64,000 nt of DNA from Hyphomicrobium sp. (GCA_019751875.1 JAIEMV010000001.1:23991-87990); one strand, 5' to 3'; shown: positions 19,544-30,037, counted from the first letter of the stretch. The notes: a model not told the origin generated them from the sequence alone. Program-made: numbers and translations.

Positions 19544-20415
19544 GGCTGTTTCGCCTCTGTGGCGGCGAGTAAAGCTTTGGCGAGCGTGCGCCAGCGCGGC
19601 TCATCCGTCATTTCCCCGACCGAGTCTTCGAGGGCGACCATGAGGGTGCCGATGTTGACGCGCGGCTGACCACGACGTTCGAGATCGGCGCTCAGATATT
19701 TCACGAATGTCTTCAGTTCCTCACGCGTGGAGATATTGGCAGCGGCCGCATGCAGGCCGTCGACGTCGCGATCGGCATTTGGCGTGACCGGTGCGCGGGA
19801 AATATCGCCCAGGACCGATTTGCGGAAGGCATCGAACGCGCGGGTACGATGGGAGATTGCGTACTTGTCCGCCGGTTCCATCTCACCGAAGGTGGTGTCG
19901 TGCCCATCAGGGGCGAACATCGGATCGTAACCGAAGCCGTTGCCGCCACGCGGCGGCCAAACCAGACGGCCGAAGACTTTGCCTTCGAAAGTTGCAACTT
20001 CGCCATCAGGCCAGGCGAGGCAGAGGACAGAAACGAAATTGGCGCGTGGACCGGGCGCAACCCAGCCGTGGCGCGCCGTGATTTCGTGCGCCACTTTCTC
20101 CATCGCGAGGCCGAAGTCTTTTTGAGGCCCGGCCCAGCGCGCAGAATAGATTCCCGGCGCGCCGCCAAGACAGTCGACTTCAAGCCCACTGTCGTCGGCG
20201 AGCGCTGGAAGGTGCGCACCCTTGGCGGCGGCAGTCGCCTTCAGCTTCGCATTACCCTCGAAGGTGAGTTCGGTTTCCTCAGGCTCTTCAAGATCCAGCG
20301 CACTCGCCGAGATTGCTTCCAGACCATAAGGCGCAATGAGCTGGTTGATCTCCCAGACTTTGCCCTTGTTGTGGCTCGCGACGACGAGCTTGGTTCCGCG
20401 TTTGAGGGTGCGCAT
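19540..20415 (-). CDS. rdgB: RdgB dITP/XTP pyrophosphatase with C-terminal extension
   Basis: RdgB removes non-canonical purine triphosphates (ITP, dITP, XTP). Residues 8-210 are a complete enzyme: [13 protein letters not shown] (substrate loop), [44 protein letters not shown] and [10 protein letters not shown]. The family is normally about 200 residues; this one has 291. Residues 228-291 (starting [18 protein letters not shown]) form an extra helical domain that recalls DUF7660-type proteins in its 'REEL..FV..L..DL' opening. That resemblance is from memory and uncertain. It lies between rph (nine-base gap) and hemW (four-base overlap). Confidence 0.92.
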   Translation of the reverse strand: MRTLKRGTKLVVASHNKGKVWEINQLIAPYGLEAISASALDLEEPEETELTFEGNAKLKATAAAKGAHLPALADDSGLEVDCLGGAPGIYSARWAGPQKDFGLAMEKVAHEITARHGWVAPGPRANFVSVLCLAWPDGEVATFEGKVFGRLVWPPRGGNGFGYDPMFAPDGHDTTFGEMEPADKYAISHRTRAFDAFRKSVLGDISRAPVTPNADRDVDGLHAAAANISTREELKTFVKYLSADLERRGQPRVNIGTLMVALEDSVGEMTDEPRWRTLAKALLAATEAKQP

Positions 20416-20424
20416 TCGGCTGAC

Positions 20425-21138
20425 TCAAGCCACGGTGATTTTTTGGAGCTGGACGAGTTCTGAGATGCCTTTGCGGGCCAGAACCATGAGGCCGTCGAAA
20501 CTTTCCTGCGAGAAGGCAGTCGTCTCGGCCGTTCCTTGGACTTCGACGATGCCACCCGCACCCGTCATGACAAAGTTCGAATCCGCATCAGCGGTGGAAT
20601 CTTCGGCATAGTCGAGGTCGAGGACCGGGGTACCGCGATAAAGACCGCACGATACGGCAGCGACCTGGTCGCGCAGAACGCCGTCCTTGACCATGTCGCG
20701 CACCTTCATCCACTGAATGCAGTCATAGAGCGCGACCCAGGCACCGGTAATGGCGGCCGTGCGCGTACCCCCGTCGGCCTGAATGACATCGCAATCGACT
20801 GTAATCTGGCGCTCGCCCAGCTTTTGCAGATCGACAACGGCACGCAGTGCGCGGCCGATGAGGCGCTGGATTTCCTGCGTGCGGCCGGACGGATGGCCAG
20901 ACGTAACTTCCCGGCGGGTACGTTCGGACGTGGCGCGGGGCAACATGGAGTACTCCGCCGTAACCCATCCGCGGCCCTGACCCTTCAGCCACGGCGGCAC
21001 GCGCTCTTCGAGGCTGGCCATGCAGAGGACGTGGGTGTTGCCAAACTTGATCAGACACGACCCCTCAGCGTGCATCGAGACTGCCCGTTCGATGGAGACC
21101 CGGCGGAGTTCGTCGGGCTGGCGTTTGGAGGGGCGCAT
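20425..21138 (-). CDS. rph: RNase PH
   Basis: Rph is a phosphate-dependent 3'-5' exoribonuclease that trims tRNA 3' ends. I start it at [12 protein letters not shown], giving 237 residues, the normal family length; the open frame extends 25 codons further with unrelated sequence. Motifs include [34 protein letters not shown] (phosphate and RNA contacts), [16 protein letters not shown] and [13 protein letters not shown]. It leads the minus-strand run to dsbB and is divergent from hrcA. Confidence 0.95.
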   Translation of the reverse strand: MRPSKRQPDELRRVSIERAVSMHAEGSCLIKFGNTHVLCMASLEERVPPWLKGQGRGWVTAEYSMLPRATSERTRREVTSGHPSGRTQEIQRLIGRALRAVVDLQKLGERQITVDCDVIQADGGTRTAAITGAWVALYDCIQWMKVRDMVKDGVLRDQVAAVSCGLYRGTPVLDLDYAEDSTADADSNFVMTGAGGIVEVQGTAETTAFSQESFDGLMVLARKGISELVQLQKITVA

Positions 21139-21226
21139 GAGTGGTCTATACCTTTCGATGCTAGGAATTCGGCGCGACCCTAGTCCCGGGTGTTGCCTGG
21201 CGCAACCGCTCAACCATCAAGCCCGT

Positions 21227-21255
21227 TTGACGATGCTGCCCCCCAGCCCTAAATT
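21227..21255 (+). promoter_or_regulatory. Candidate sigma-70-type promoter of hrcA
   Basis: TTGACG and TAAATT are separated by exactly 17 bases, and the -10 box ends 50 bases before the hrcA ATG. No CIRCE inverted repeat is present here. Confidence 0.6.
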
Positions 21256-21305
21256 TGTGACATAAAGCGGGTTCGCCGTCCCTGGCCGCCGCGTACCGGA
21301 AGTCG

Positions 21306-22352
21306 ATGTCCGAAATCGTTAAGCTCAACGACCGCTCTCGAGCCATCCTGCGCCAAATCGTGGAGAGCTATCTCTCCACCGGGGACCCCGTGGGCTCGCG
21401 CAACTTATCGCGCGTTCTGCCGCTGCATTTGTCGCCGGCGTCCATCCGCAACGTGATGGCGGACCTCGAAGAGCTTGGTTTGATCTACGCGCCCCACACC
21501 TCGGCGGGACGGCTGCCGACGCAGACGGGACTGCGCATGTTCGTCGACGGCCTGCTCGAGACCGGGGCCCTCACGGAAGACGAACGTAAACAAATCGAGG
21601 CGCAGATTGCCGCCAGCAGGTCCACGTCGCTGGACAAGGTCTTGGGCGAGGCGGGGGAGATGATCTCCGGGCTTTCGCATTGCGCAGGCGTGGTGCTCGC
21701 GGAAAAGCAGGTGTCGCGTCTGAAGCAGGTTGAGTTCGTGCCGCTGGAGCCGACGAAGGCGCTGGCTATCCTCGTCAGCGAGGACGGCGATGTGGAGAAC
21801 CGGATTGTTGACCTGCCACCGGGCGTGTCGGCTACAGCGCTAATTGAAGCGGCAAATTATCTGAATGCGCATATTCGAGGGCTGACAATCACGGAAGCGC
21901 GCCAGCGCATAGAGACAGAGTTGCAGACGGCCAAGGCCGAGCTGGACGTGCTGACGCAGAAGGTTGTGACGGCCGGCCTCGCCGAATGGTCCGGTGCACT
22001 GGACGATCGGCAAAGTCTGATCGTGCGTGGTCAGTCGAATCTTCTAAAGGATCTCACTGCGATCGAGGATCTGGAACGTATTCGTCAGTTGTTTGACGAC
22101 CTCGAATCCAAGAGTGAGTTGTCACAAATCCTGGCACTAGCCGAAGGCGGCGAAGGGGTCAGGATCTTTATCGGATCCGAGAACAAGCTGTTTTCCATGT
22201 CCGGCTCGTCGCTGATCGTTGCGCCTTTTCACAACCATTCGCGCAAGGTGGTGGGCGTACTCGGCGTCATCGGACCAACACGTCTCAACTATGCACGGAT
22301 CATCCCAATGGTCGACTATACCGCCAAGATCATATCGCGGCTCATCTCCTAA
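21306..22352 (+). CDS. hrcA: HrcA heat-shock repressor
   Basis: HrcA represses groESL-type operons by binding the CIRCE repeat and is kept active by GroEL. The 348-residue protein has an N-terminal winged helix (about 1-75, with [22 protein letters not shown] and [18 protein letters not shown]), a GAF-like middle and the C-terminal HrcA domain ([18 protein letters not shown]). I see no CIRCE sequence upstream of hrcA, grpE, dnaK or dnaJ here, so its target is probably a groESL locus elsewhere. grpE follows by 86 bases. Confidence 0.95.
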   Translation: MSEIVKLNDRSRAILRQIVESYLSTGDPVGSRNLSRVLPLHLSPASIRNVMADLEELGLIYAPHTSAGRLPTQTGLRMFVDGLLETGALTEDERKQIEAQIAASRSTSLDKVLGEAGEMISGLSHCAGVVLAEKQVSRLKQVEFVPLEPTKALAILVSEDGDVENRIVDLPPGVSATALIEAANYLNAHIRGLTITEARQRIETELQTAKAELDVLTQKVVTAGLAEWSGALDDRQSLIVRGQSNLLKDLTAIEDLERIRQLFDDLESKSELSQILALAEGGEGVRIFIGSENKLFSMSGSSLIVAPFHNHSRKVVGVLGVIGPTRLNYARIIPMVDYTAKIISRLIS

Positions 22353-22438
22353 CTGCCTCCTCTCTTGATTTTTTCCGGCCTTCGGCCGATACCGCGACAT
22401 CCATTAGAACCAGATAAGAAGAGAGCGATCGAGCCCCC

Positions 22439-23098
22439 ATGTCCGATCCGAACAGCACGCCCGATCCGAACGCGACAGCCAACGAACAGCAGCAGCCATC
22501 AGAGTCAGCTGACTTCGGAGCAGAACAGTTGAAAGCGATCATCGCCGCTCTCCAGGACGATCTGGCGAAGGCGAACGAGGAACTCGCCAATGCGAAGACC
22601 GAGACGCTACGCCTTGTGGCCGACATGGATAACCTGCGCAAGCGCACCGATCGCGAAAAGGTCGAGACGGCGAAGTTCGCCATCTCAAAGTTCGCCCTCG
22701 ATATCATCGACGTAGCCGATAACTTCGAACGGGCCATGGCCGCTGTTCCGACTGGCGCTGCCGAGGCCGATCCGGCTTTGGCCACCCTTGTGGAAGGAGT
22801 TGGAATGATCGATGCGCAACTGAAGGGCGTTCTCGAGCGCCATGGCGTCAAACGCATTTGGCCTGAAGGGGAAATGTTCAACCCGCATCTGCATCAGCCC
22901 ATGATGCAGCACGATCGTTCCGACGTGCCACAAGGCACCATCTTGCAGGTGTTCCAGGCAGGCTACGTGATCGAAGAACGTGTCATCCGGCCAGCTGTCG
23001 TCGTCACTGCCAAAGGCGGACCGAAGCCCGGCAAGCCAGACGCGGGCAACGGCGCCGAGACGGCTCCTCCAGCCGAAGATCCTTCAAACAGCGAGTGA
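22439..23098 (+). CDS. grpE: GrpE nucleotide exchange factor
   Basis: GrpE releases ADP from DnaK. The 219-residue protein has an acidic Gln/Asn-rich N-terminus (about 1-30), a long coiled coil (about 35-90) and the C-terminal beta domain with ERHGVKRIWPEGEMFNPHLH and GYVIEERVIRPAVVVTAKG. It follows hrcA as in many alphaproteobacteria and is 1.9 kb from dnaK, with two unrelated genes between. Confidence 0.95.
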   Translation: MSDPNSTPDPNATANEQQQPSESADFGAEQLKAIIAALQDDLAKANEELANAKTETLRLVADMDNLRKRTDREKVETAKFAISKFALDIIDVADNFERAMAAVPTGAAEADPALATLVEGVGMIDAQLKGVLERHGVKRIWPEGEMFNPHLHQPMMQHDRSDVPQGTILQVFQAGYVIEERVIRPAVVVTAKGGPKPGKPDAGNGAETAPPAEDPSNSE

Positions 23099-23201
23099 GT
23101 CGAGACGGCTCGTTTCATCTGCCGGGATTTGAGGACCTGGGTGCACGTACTCACGCATGGTCTAGCACCCCCGTTGCTGAACTCTGCTAGAGTTTGCGGG
23201 A

Positions 23202-24095
23202 ATGACACGTCTCCAGGCTGATTTCGTCTTATTGTTCTCTGCCGCGCTTTGGGGCGTCGCGTTCTATTTTCAAAAAGACGCGATGTCGAATGTGGGCCCG
23301 TGGACGTTCATCGCGTCGCGGGCGGGGCTTGCGGTTCTGGTACTCGCACCGCTGGCGTATTTCGAATGTCGCCGCGCCGCTGCACGCTCTGCCCCTAAGG
23401 GCCTCGCGCGACTGGCTGCCCAATGCGGGGCGGCATTTCTCGCCGCGGCGTTCCTGCAGCAGGAAGGCCTGCGAACCGCGTCTGTCACGAACACCGGATT
23501 CTTAACGTCCCTCTATGTGGTGTTCACTCCGATTGTATCGTGGATCTTGTCGTCCACGTATCCACCGCGACTGGTGTGGCCGGCGATTGGGATGTCGTTT
23601 TTCGGCACATGGCTGCTCGGCGGCGGCACGATCGGAGGACTTGGCATCGGCGAATTGCTGGTGATGGTAGGGGCCCTGTTCTGGGCCACCCATTGCGTGC
23701 TGACGGGCAAGGCGAGCCATCTCGAGCGGCCGCTCACCTACACTGTCGTCCAGTTCACGGTCGTGACTCTTTGCGCGACGGCTGCGGCTCTCGCATTCGA
23801 GCGGCCGACGCTTGATGCGCTGCGGGATGCGGCAGTCCCAATCCTGTTCGTGGGTGTCGTTTCGACGGCTTTGACCTATACCCTTTTCACTATCGCCATT
23901 CGTCACACGACGCCGCCGGAAGCGGCTGTCATTCTTTCGGCTGAGAGCCTGTTTGCTGCGGCAGCGGGCGCCGTGATGCTTGGAGAGCGGCTGAGCTTAT
24001 TATCGTGGTTCGGGGCCGGATTGATGGTCGCGGCGGTGTTGCTTGTCCAGCTCGGTCCGTGGATCAGCCGAGCCGCGTCACGCGCCGCAGCGTGA
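23202..24095 (+). CDS. DMT-family (EamA) transporter
   Basis: The 297-residue protein has ten predicted transmembrane segments in two EamA repeats (about 4-135 and 147-290). Recognisable parts are LFSAALWGVAFYFQKDAM in the first helix pair and AVILSAESLFAAAAGAVMLGE in the second repeat, the typical drug/metabolite exporter pattern. The substrate is not deducible. Its last 32 bases overlap the end of the convergent alkB gene. Confidence 0.85.
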   Translation: MTRLQADFVLLFSAALWGVAFYFQKDAMSNVGPWTFIASRAGLAVLVLAPLAYFECRRAAARSAPKGLARLAAQCGAAFLAAAFLQQEGLRTASVTNTGFLTSLYVVFTPIVSWILSSTYPPRLVWPAIGMSFFGTWLLGGGTIGGLGIGELLVMVGALFWATHCVLTGKASHLERPLTYTVVQFTVVTLCATAAALAFERPTLDALRDAAVPILFVGVVSTALTYTLFTIAIRHTTPPEAAVILSAESLFAAAAGAVMLGERLSLLSWFGAGLMVAAVLLVQLGPWISRAASRAAA

Positions 24096-24729
24096 GGTTG
24101 ATGCGGCCGCCGCCGGGTACGAGATCCGAGGTTCCGGCGAGAATGCGATCAATTCCATGAAAGGCGAAACGGGCGGGGCCGCCGAGCAAGCACACATCAC
24201 CTGAACGGAGCGTGACCCTCACTTTGGGATCACTGCGGTTACGCCCGCCGACATGGAATATGGCATCATCGCCCAGCGATACGGACAGAACAGCGGCGCG
24301 CGGCTCATCTTCGTCCTTGTCGCAGTGGGAGCCCATCTTCGCACCGGCCGGATAATGGTTGATCAGACAGGCTTCAGGCGGGCCATCGAACGCAGCATAG
24401 TCACGCCAAAGGTCGAGCAACTTCTGGGGTATCGGGGGCCAGGGTCGCCCGGTTTCGACGTGGGTCGCCTGATAGCGGTAGCCGCGCTCCTTATCCGACA
24501 CCCACCCCAACGAGCCGCAGTTGGTCATCTTCACCGAAAACGGCTGTCCAGTTTTGGGCATGCGAGGCTGGAACAACGGAGCGGATAACATCACATCCTG
24601 GATGTCGGCCAGCAGTGCCTTCTGCTCGGCGCTCGTTAAGGCACCGGCAAACAGGCGAAAGCCTTCCGGAAGCGCGGCAAGAGCGGCCGCAGACGTCTTT
24701 GTTGCTGGATTTTTTGCCGAGATCGCCAT
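24064..24729 (-). CDS. alkB: AlkB-like Fe(II)/2-oxoglutarate dioxygenase
   Basis: AlkB repairs alkylated bases by oxidative demethylation. The 221-residue form starts at MAISAKNPATK, preceded by GGAGA five bases upstream; the frame continues 25 codons beyond. The iron ligands fit HxD in GSHCDKDED and a later His in RFAFHGIDRI, and the 2-oxoglutarate Arg lies in RINLTLRRV at the C-terminus. INHYPAGAKM is the nucleotide-lid strand. It lies antisense between grpE/DMT and dnaK. Base substrate (DNA or RNA) is not decided by sequence. Confidence 0.9.
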   Translation of the reverse strand: MAISAKNPATKTSAAALAALPEGFRLFAGALTSAEQKALLADIQDVMLSAPLFQPRMPKTGQPFSVKMTNCGSLGWVSDKERGYRYQATHVETGRPWPPIPQKLLDLWRDYAAFDGPPEACLINHYPAGAKMGSHCDKDEDEPRAAVLSVSLGDDAIFHVGGRNRSDPKVRVTLRSGDVCLLGGPARFAFHGIDRILAGTSDLVPGGGRINLTLRRVTRLG

Positions 24730-24809
24730 TAGTGTCTCCGGTGGTGTGCGGCAGTGTGCGGCATCCTGGCCACGACAGATTTTAGTCACGGCGGCGTGAT
24801 CCACTCCCG

Positions 24810-24837
24810 TTGCACCCCTCTAAAACCGCCCTATATA
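24810..24837 (+). promoter_or_regulatory. Candidate dnaK promoter
   Basis: TTGCAC and TATATA are spaced by 16 bases, about 130 bases before the dnaK ATG. The -10 region reads CCCTATATA, which also fits the alphaproteobacterial RpoH (sigma-32) -10 consensus. A heat-shock promoter is therefore plausible, but the -35 box is not a clean CTTG. Confidence 0.5.
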
Positions 24838-24967
24838 CGTGACCACGACGTCTCATTAACTCCCCTGGGGACCGCAGCGGCTCCGGCCCTCTTAACGGGC
24901 GCGGGGCGGTACCGGATGCCATGACAAGGGTCCTGGCGGTTCGCCACAACGAAAAAGGAAGTTCACC

Positions 24968-26887
24968 ATGGCTAAAGTGATCGGCATCGACCTCGGCACC
25001 ACAAACTCGTGCGTTGCCGTTATGGAGGGTGGCAAGCCGCGCGTTCTGGAAAACGCCGAGGGCGCCAACACTACCCCGTCCATCGTCGCCTTTAACGACG
25101 GCGAGCGCCTTGTCGGACTGCCCGCTAAGCGCCAGGCGGTGACCAATCCGACTGGCACCTTATTCGCGATCAAGCGCTTGATCGGCCGTCGCTTCGAAGA
25201 CCCCATGGTCGAGAAGGATAAGAAGCTCGTACCCTACAAGATCGTGAAGGGCTCGAACGGCGATGCATGGGTCGAGGTCGACGGCCAGACGTACTCGCCA
25301 CAGCAAGTCTCCGCTTTCATTCTTCAGAAGATGAAGGAAACCGCCGAAGCCAAGCTCGGCGAAAGCGTTACGCAGGCCGTCATCACGGTTCCGGCCTACT
25401 TCAACGACGCCCAGCGTCAGGCAACGAAGGATGCCGGCAAGATCGCGGGCCTTGAAGTCCTGCGCATTATCAACGAGCCGACGGCAGCTGCGCTCGCCTA
25501 TGGCCTTGATAAGAAAAAGGAAGCAAAGACGATCGCCGTCTATGACCTTGGCGGCGGCACCTTCGACATCTCGGTTCTGGAAATCGGCGACGGCGTCTTC
25601 GAGGTGAAGTCGACGAACGGCGACACATTCCTGGGCGGCGAAGATTTCGACATGAAACTCGTGTCGTACCTTGCCGACGAATTCAAGAAGTCGAACGGCA
25701 TCGACCTGCGCAGCGACAAGCTCGCTCTCCAGCGCCTGAAGGAAGCCGCTGAAAAGGCAAAGATCGAACTTTCTTCGTCGGCTCAGACCGAAATCAACCT
25801 GCCGTTCATCACGGCGGACGCTTCGGGTCCGAAGCATCTTACAATGAAGCTGACGCGCGCGAAGCTCGAAAGCCTCGTGGAGGATCTTATCGAGCGGACG
25901 AAGGGTCCGTGCCTGCAGGCCATCAAGGATGCCGGCCTCAAGGCTGCCGAGATCGACGAAGTCGTTCTCGTCGGCGGCATGACTCGCATGCCAAAGGTCC
26001 AGCAGACGGTGAAGGAGCTGTTCGGCAAAGAGCCACATAAGGGCGTAAACCCGGATGAAGTCGTGGCGGTCGGCGCGGCGATCCAGGCCGGCGTGCTCAA
26101 GGGCGAGGTCAAGGACGTTCTGCTGCTCGATGTGACGCCGCTGTCGCTCGGCATCGAAACGCTGGGTGGCGTGTTCACGCGGCTCATCGAGCGCAATACG
26201 ACCATTCCGACGAAGAAGAGCCAAGTGTTTTCGACTGCCGAAGACGGGCAGACGGCTGTGACCATTCGGGTCAGTCAGGGTGAGCGCGAAATGGCGGCGG
26301 ACAACAAGCTGCTCGGCCAGTTCGATCTTGTCGGCCTTCCGCCGGCTCCGCGTGGCGTCCCTCAGGTGGAAGTGACGTTCGACATCGATGCCAACGGCAT
26401 TGTCCATGTCTCGGCCAAGGACAAGGCCACCGGCAAGGAGCAGTCGGTCCGCATTCAAGCCTCGGGCGGCCTGTCAGATGCGGAAGTCGAGCGCATGGTC
26501 AAAGATGCCGAGGCGCATGCGACTGAAGACAAGAGGAAGCGTGAATTCGTCGAAGCGAAGAACCAGGCTGAAGCGCTCGTCCACGCGACCGAGAAGCAGC
26601 TTGCCGATAACGCGTCCAATGCGGCCGTCACGGCCGTCAAAGGCGATGTCGAGAGCGCCATCGCGAACGTGAAGGAGGCGCTCACGTCGGATGACGCTGA
26701 GAAGATTAAGGCCGCGACCAACGCGCTTGCGCAGGTGGCGATGAAGATCGGCGAGGCCATTTACAGCGCTTCGGCGGGCGCCAGCGGGGATGCCGGCGAC
26801 GGGGCCTCGGCCAGCGAGTCGGCGGACGACAATGTCGTCGATGCCGACTTCGAAGAGGTCAAGGACGACAAGAAGAAGGCCGGCTGA
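24968..26887 (+). CDS. dnaK: DnaK, Hsp70 chaperone
   Basis: DnaK is the ATP-dependent Hsp70. The 639-residue protein shows the three Hsp70 signatures: [13 protein letters not shown] near the start, [17 protein letters not shown] at about 195 and [13 protein letters not shown] at about 335. The substrate domain begins near [14 protein letters not shown], and the C-terminus is acidic then basic ([11 protein letters not shown]). AAAGGAAG precedes the ATG. dnaJ follows after 180 bases, with a hairpin between. Confidence 0.98.
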   Translation: MAKVIGIDLGTTNSCVAVMEGGKPRVLENAEGANTTPSIVAFNDGERLVGLPAKRQAVTNPTGTLFAIKRLIGRRFEDPMVEKDKKLVPYKIVKGSNGDAWVEVDGQTYSPQQVSAFILQKMKETAEAKLGESVTQAVITVPAYFNDAQRQATKDAGKIAGLEVLRIINEPTAAALAYGLDKKKEAKTIAVYDLGGGTFDISVLEIGDGVFEVKSTNGDTFLGGEDFDMKLVSYLADEFKKSNGIDLRSDKLALQRLKEAAEKAKIELSSSAQTEINLPFITADASGPKHLTMKLTRAKLESLVEDLIERTKGPCLQAIKDAGLKAAEIDEVVLVGGMTRMPKVQQTVKELFGKEPHKGVNPDEVVAVGAAIQAGVLKGEVKDVLLLDVTPLSLGIETLGGVFTRLIERNTTIPTKKSQVFSTAEDGQTAVTIRVSQGEREMAADNKLLGQFDLVGLPPAPRGVPQVEVTFDIDANGIVHVSAKDKATGKEQSVRIQASGGLSDAEVERMVKDAEAHATEDKRKREFVEAKNQAEALVHATEKQLADNASNAAVTAVKGDVESAIANVKEALTSDDAEKIKAATNALAQVAMKIGEAIYSASAGASGDAGDGASASESADDNVVDADFEEVKDDKKKAG

Positions 26888-26898
26888 TATCAGAGATC

Positions 26899-26930
26899 CC
26901 GCCCTGCCGCCTCGTGCGGCGGGGCGGTTT
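26899..26930 (+). terminator. Hairpin between dnaK and dnaJ
   Basis: A 12-bp stem with one mismatch (CCGCCCTGCCGC and GCGGCGGGGCGG, loop CTCGT) starts 12 bases after the dnaK stop and is followed by three T residues. It may partly terminate or stabilise dnaK mRNA, so that dnaJ is made at lower level. Confidence 0.6.
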
Positions 26931-27067
26931 CCGGTCCCGGCAGCCGATCGCGCACGCCCTTGCGGCGACATGGCGCCGGTCTCGTTCTGGACGTTGTGCT
27001 AGGCCGCAAAATCAAGGCTCTTTCATCAGAACCGTGCCGCCCTTCCTGCTCCGGATAAAACGCCCCT

Positions 27068-28228
27068 ATGGCCAAACGCGATTACTATGACGTTCTCGGG
27101 GTGCAGCGGACTGCGAGCGAACAGGATTTGAAATCCGCGTTTCGCAAGCTCGCCAAGGACCATCATCCCGACCGCAATCCCGGCGATACGGCTGCCGAAC
27201 AAAAATTCAAAGAGTTGAATGAGGCCTACGAGGTCTTGAAGGACCCGCAAAAGCGCGCTGCCTACGACCGGTTCGGGCACGCGGCCTTCGACGGAGGAAT
27301 GGGCGGGCGCGGTGGGGGCGGCGCTGGTTTCGGGCCGGACTTCGCTTCATCGATGTCTGACATCTTCGACGATCTTTTCGGCGAGTTCATGGGCGGCCGT
27401 CGTGGTGGCGGCGGTGGTGGCCAGCAGCGACGTTCGGGGCGCGAGCGCGGTGCCGACCTGCGCTACAACATGGAAATCACACTCGACGACGCTTTCGCTG
27501 GCAAAACCGCGCAAGTTCGCGTGCCGACCAGTATCGTCTGCGAGACCTGTTCGGGGTCCGGCGCCAAGGCTGGAACCAAGCCGGTGACATGCGGTACGTG
27601 CGGCGGAGCGGGGAAGGTTCGTGCGAGCCAGGGCTTCTTCACCATCGAGCGGACGTGCCCAACCTGTCAGGGCCGCGGCGAGACGATCGCGGACCCTTGC
27701 TCCGCGTGCAATGGCACTGGACGCGTCGTCAAGGAGCGCACGCTGTCGGTAAATATTCCGGCAGGCGTCGAAGACGGTACGCGGATTCGTCTCAGCGGCG
27801 AAGGGGAGGCCGGATTACGGGGTGGCCCCGCAGGCGATCTCTACATTTTTCTTTCTATCAAGCCGCACGAGTTTTTCCAGCGCGACGGGGCGGACGTATT
27901 CTGCCGCGTCCCGATCTCGATGACGACAGCTGCGCTCGGTGGACACATCGAGGTGCCGACGCTCGATGGCACGATGAGCCGCGTGAAGGTTCCCGAAGGA
28001 ACCGAGACCGGGAAGCAGTTTCGCTTGAAGGGCAAGGGCATGCCTGTCCTGCGGTCGAACGCGGCCGGCGACCTCTACATTCAGGTCGATGTCGAAACAC
28101 CCAAAAATCTGTCGCGCAAGCAGCGTGAGTTGCTGGAAGAATTCGAAAAGCTCAGTGCCAAGGAAACGAGCCCGGAAAGCACAGGGTTTTTTGCGCGCAT
28201 GAAGGATCTTTTCGGTGGCGAGGGCTGA
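27068..28228 (+). CDS. dnaJ: DnaJ, Hsp40 co-chaperone
   Basis: DnaJ stimulates DnaK ATPase and presents substrates. The 386-residue type I Hsp40 has the J domain (about 1-70, HPD in [10 protein letters not shown]), a Gly-rich linker ([21 protein letters not shown]), four zinc-finger repeats ([32 protein letters not shown]) and the C-terminal substrate domain. No strong ribosome site is seen before the ATG. Confidence 0.97.
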   Translation: MAKRDYYDVLGVQRTASEQDLKSAFRKLAKDHHPDRNPGDTAAEQKFKELNEAYEVLKDPQKRAAYDRFGHAAFDGGMGGRGGGGAGFGPDFASSMSDIFDDLFGEFMGGRRGGGGGGQQRRSGRERGADLRYNMEITLDDAFAGKTAQVRVPTSIVCETCSGSGAKAGTKPVTCGTCGGAGKVRASQGFFTIERTCPTCQGRGETIADPCSACNGTGRVVKERTLSVNIPAGVEDGTRIRLSGEGEAGLRGGPAGDLYIFLSIKPHEFFQRDGADVFCRVPISMTTAALGGHIEVPTLDGTMSRVKVPEGTETGKQFRLKGKGMPVLRSNAAGDLYIQVDVETPKNLSRKQRELLEEFEKLSAKETSPESTGFFARMKDLFGGEG

Positions 28229-28330
28229 GGTCGTCGGAGGGTGGAACCGGGGTCAAGGGCTGCGCCTGACTGAAAACTTATCGTTCGAGTTCGCAGGTAC
28301 CTGCGGCTCGGCAGCATCAAGGGATGTGAA

Positions 28331-28927
28331 ATGTCTGTCACGCCGAATGCGCCTCGCTTGTTGTTCTTCGCCGGTTCGGCCCGCACCGGGTCGCACAATA
28401 TGCGTCTTGCACGCCTCGGCGCTTCCATCGCGGAAGCGAACGGCATCGCTGCGACGTTCGCCGATCTCGGCGATTATGCGATGCCGCTCTATGACGCGGA
28501 TTTGCAGAACACAGAAGGCATCCCTGAAAACGCTCGGAAGTTCGAGGCGCTGATGCGGGTCCACACGGGGGTCTTCATCGCGTGCCCGGAATACAATGCG
28601 TCCATCACCCCGCTCCTGAAAAATACGCTGGATTGGATGAGCCGCATCAAGAACGAGGGCGAAGAACCGCTCGCCGTCTTCAAGACGCGCGTTTTTGCGC
28701 TTGGCTCCTCGTCGCCCGGTGGAATGGGAGGGCTGCGCGGCCTCAATACCGCTCGAACCGTTCTCGAACTGGGATTAGGTGCTTTGGTTTTGCCGGAACA
28801 GTTTGCTGTTCCGCGGGCCATGGACGCTTACGACGAGCACGGCCACTTGAAGAACAAAGAGAGTCAGGAGCAGTTCAAGAGCTTGATCCAGAAGCTTGCC
28901 CGCGCCGCACACGTGCTGCATGGATAG
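28331..28927 (+). CDS. NAD(P)H-dependent FMN reductase family protein
   Basis: The 198-residue flavodoxin-fold protein shows LLFFAGSARTGSHNMRLAR (FMN phosphate loop), CPEYNASITPLLKNTLDWMSR (the typical PEYN motif) and LGSSSPGGMGGLRGL. Such enzymes reduce FMN, quinones or azo compounds at the cost of NAD(P)H; the in vivo substrate is unknown. It lies 102 bases after dnaJ and 21 bases before pyrF and may be co-transcribed with pyrF. Confidence 0.9.
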   Translation: MSVTPNAPRLLFFAGSARTGSHNMRLARLGASIAEANGIAATFADLGDYAMPLYDADLQNTEGIPENARKFEALMRVHTGVFIACPEYNASITPLLKNTLDWMSRIKNEGEEPLAVFKTRVFALGSSSPGGMGGLRGLNTARTVLELGLGALVLPEQFAVPRAMDAYDEHGHLKNKESQEQFKSLIQKLARAAHVLHG

Positions 28928-28948
28928 TCCATCAACCGGGTCGCTGCC

Positions 28949-29650
28949 ATGAGTCATACTCCCCTCAAGGATCGTCTGATCGTTGCGCTCGACATGCCAA
29001 CGGCGGAGGAAGCGCAGCGGTTGGTCGCCAAGCTGGACGACGCGGTCTCCTTCTACAAGGTCGGTCTTGAATTGCTTTTTGCTGGCGGTCTTGATCTTGC
29101 CGACAGTTTGATCGCTCAGGGCAAGCGCGTCTTTCTCGATATGAAACTGCTGGATATCGGCAACACCGTCGAGCGGGCAGTTTCAAATGCTCGCGAACTG
29201 GGCGTCGATTTTCTCACGGTGCATGGTCACGACCTGAAGACGTTGCGTGCGGCGGTCGCCGGACGCGGCCCCAGTCAGCTGAAACTGCTTGCCGTCACTG
29301 TCATGACGAACCTGACGGAAGATGATTTGAAGCAGCAGGGTAGCCGCTTCACACCGGGCGAACTGGTGCTGCACCGCGCCCGGTTGGCGCACGAAGCCGG
29401 GTTCGATGGTGTTATCGCGTCAGGTCAGGAGGCGGCAGCAATCCGCGCGGCCACGAGTCCTGATTTTCTGATCGTCACGCCTGGTATTCGGCTGGCTGGA
29501 AGCACAACCGATGACCAGGAACGCGTTATGACGCCGGAGCATGCCATAGGCGCAGGGGCGAACCATATTGTGGTCGGGCGGCCAATCACGCAGGCCGACG
29601 ATCCCGTACAAGCCGCACTGACATTTCACAATCATATCCGGCAGGCCTGA
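28949..29650 (+). CDS. pyrF: Orotidine 5'-phosphate decarboxylase
   Basis: PyrF makes UMP from OMP. The 233-residue TIM-barrel protein starts LKDRLIVALDMPTAEEAQRL and carries the catalytic FLDMKLLDIGNTV (D-x-K-x-x-D), TVHGHD, ITPGIRLAG-type phosphate loop (VTPGIRLAGS) and VVGRPITQADDP. It precedes the DUF1330 gene by 99 bases. Confidence 0.96.
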   Translation: MSHTPLKDRLIVALDMPTAEEAQRLVAKLDDAVSFYKVGLELLFAGGLDLADSLIAQGKRVFLDMKLLDIGNTVERAVSNARELGVDFLTVHGHDLKTLRAAVAGRGPSQLKLLAVTVMTNLTEDDLKQQGSRFTPGELVLHRARLAHEAGFDGVIASGQEAAAIRAATSPDFLIVTPGIRLAGSTTDDQERVMTPEHAIGAGANHIVVGRPITQADDPVQAALTFHNHIRQA

Positions 29651-29749
29651 GCAGGGCGCAAATAGGCTTTTCAGTTAGCCTCGCTTGCAGGCGTGCGCCG
29701 CGCGGCTTATGCCTTCCGCCATCTCAATGGTTCAGAGGACGAATGCAGA

Positions 29750-30037
29750 ATGCCCAAGGGATATGTGATCGCGCACGCCACCGTTACCGACGCCGAGAAG
29801 TGGGGCCAATACGTCGCAAAATCAAAGATTGCACTCGACAAGTATGAAGGCAAGCCAATCGTGCGCGGCGGCAAGTGCGAGATCGTCGAAGGAAATGGCG
29901 TGGCGCGCAATGTCGTACTCGAGTTTCCAAGTTTCGAGCATGCGATCGGGTATGCGCGTAGCCCCGAATATGCCGAGGCCAAGGCATTGCGGCAAGGTGC
30001 AGGAACGATCGACATCACTGTCGTTGAGGGCGTCTGA
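29750..30037 (+). CDS. DUF1330 domain protein
   Basis: The 95-residue protein begins MPKGYVIAHATVTDAEKWGQY and ends TIDITVVEGV, matching small ferredoxin-like (dimeric alpha/beta barrel) DUF1330 proteins. RSPEYAEAKALRQGAG is the typical C-terminal helix. The start was placed at the second ATG of the open frame because the family starts there and GAGGA lies upstream. Function is unknown. It is followed closely by trmD, six bases after its stop. Confidence 0.88.
   Translation: MPKGYVIAHATVTDAEKWGQYVAKSKIALDKYEGKPIVRGGKCEIVEGNGVARNVVLEFPSFEHAIGYARSPEYAEAKALRQGAGTIDITVVEGV

Noticed and set aside
25160..26458. 432-residue open frame antisense to dnaK
   Set aside because: It mirrors the dnaK codons, is rich in Arg, His and Asp as GC-rich antisense frames are, and has no family resemblance.
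29693..29749. N-terminal 19-codon extension of the DUF1330 frame
   Set aside because: The family begins at MPKGYVIAH and the upstream codons lack resemblance.
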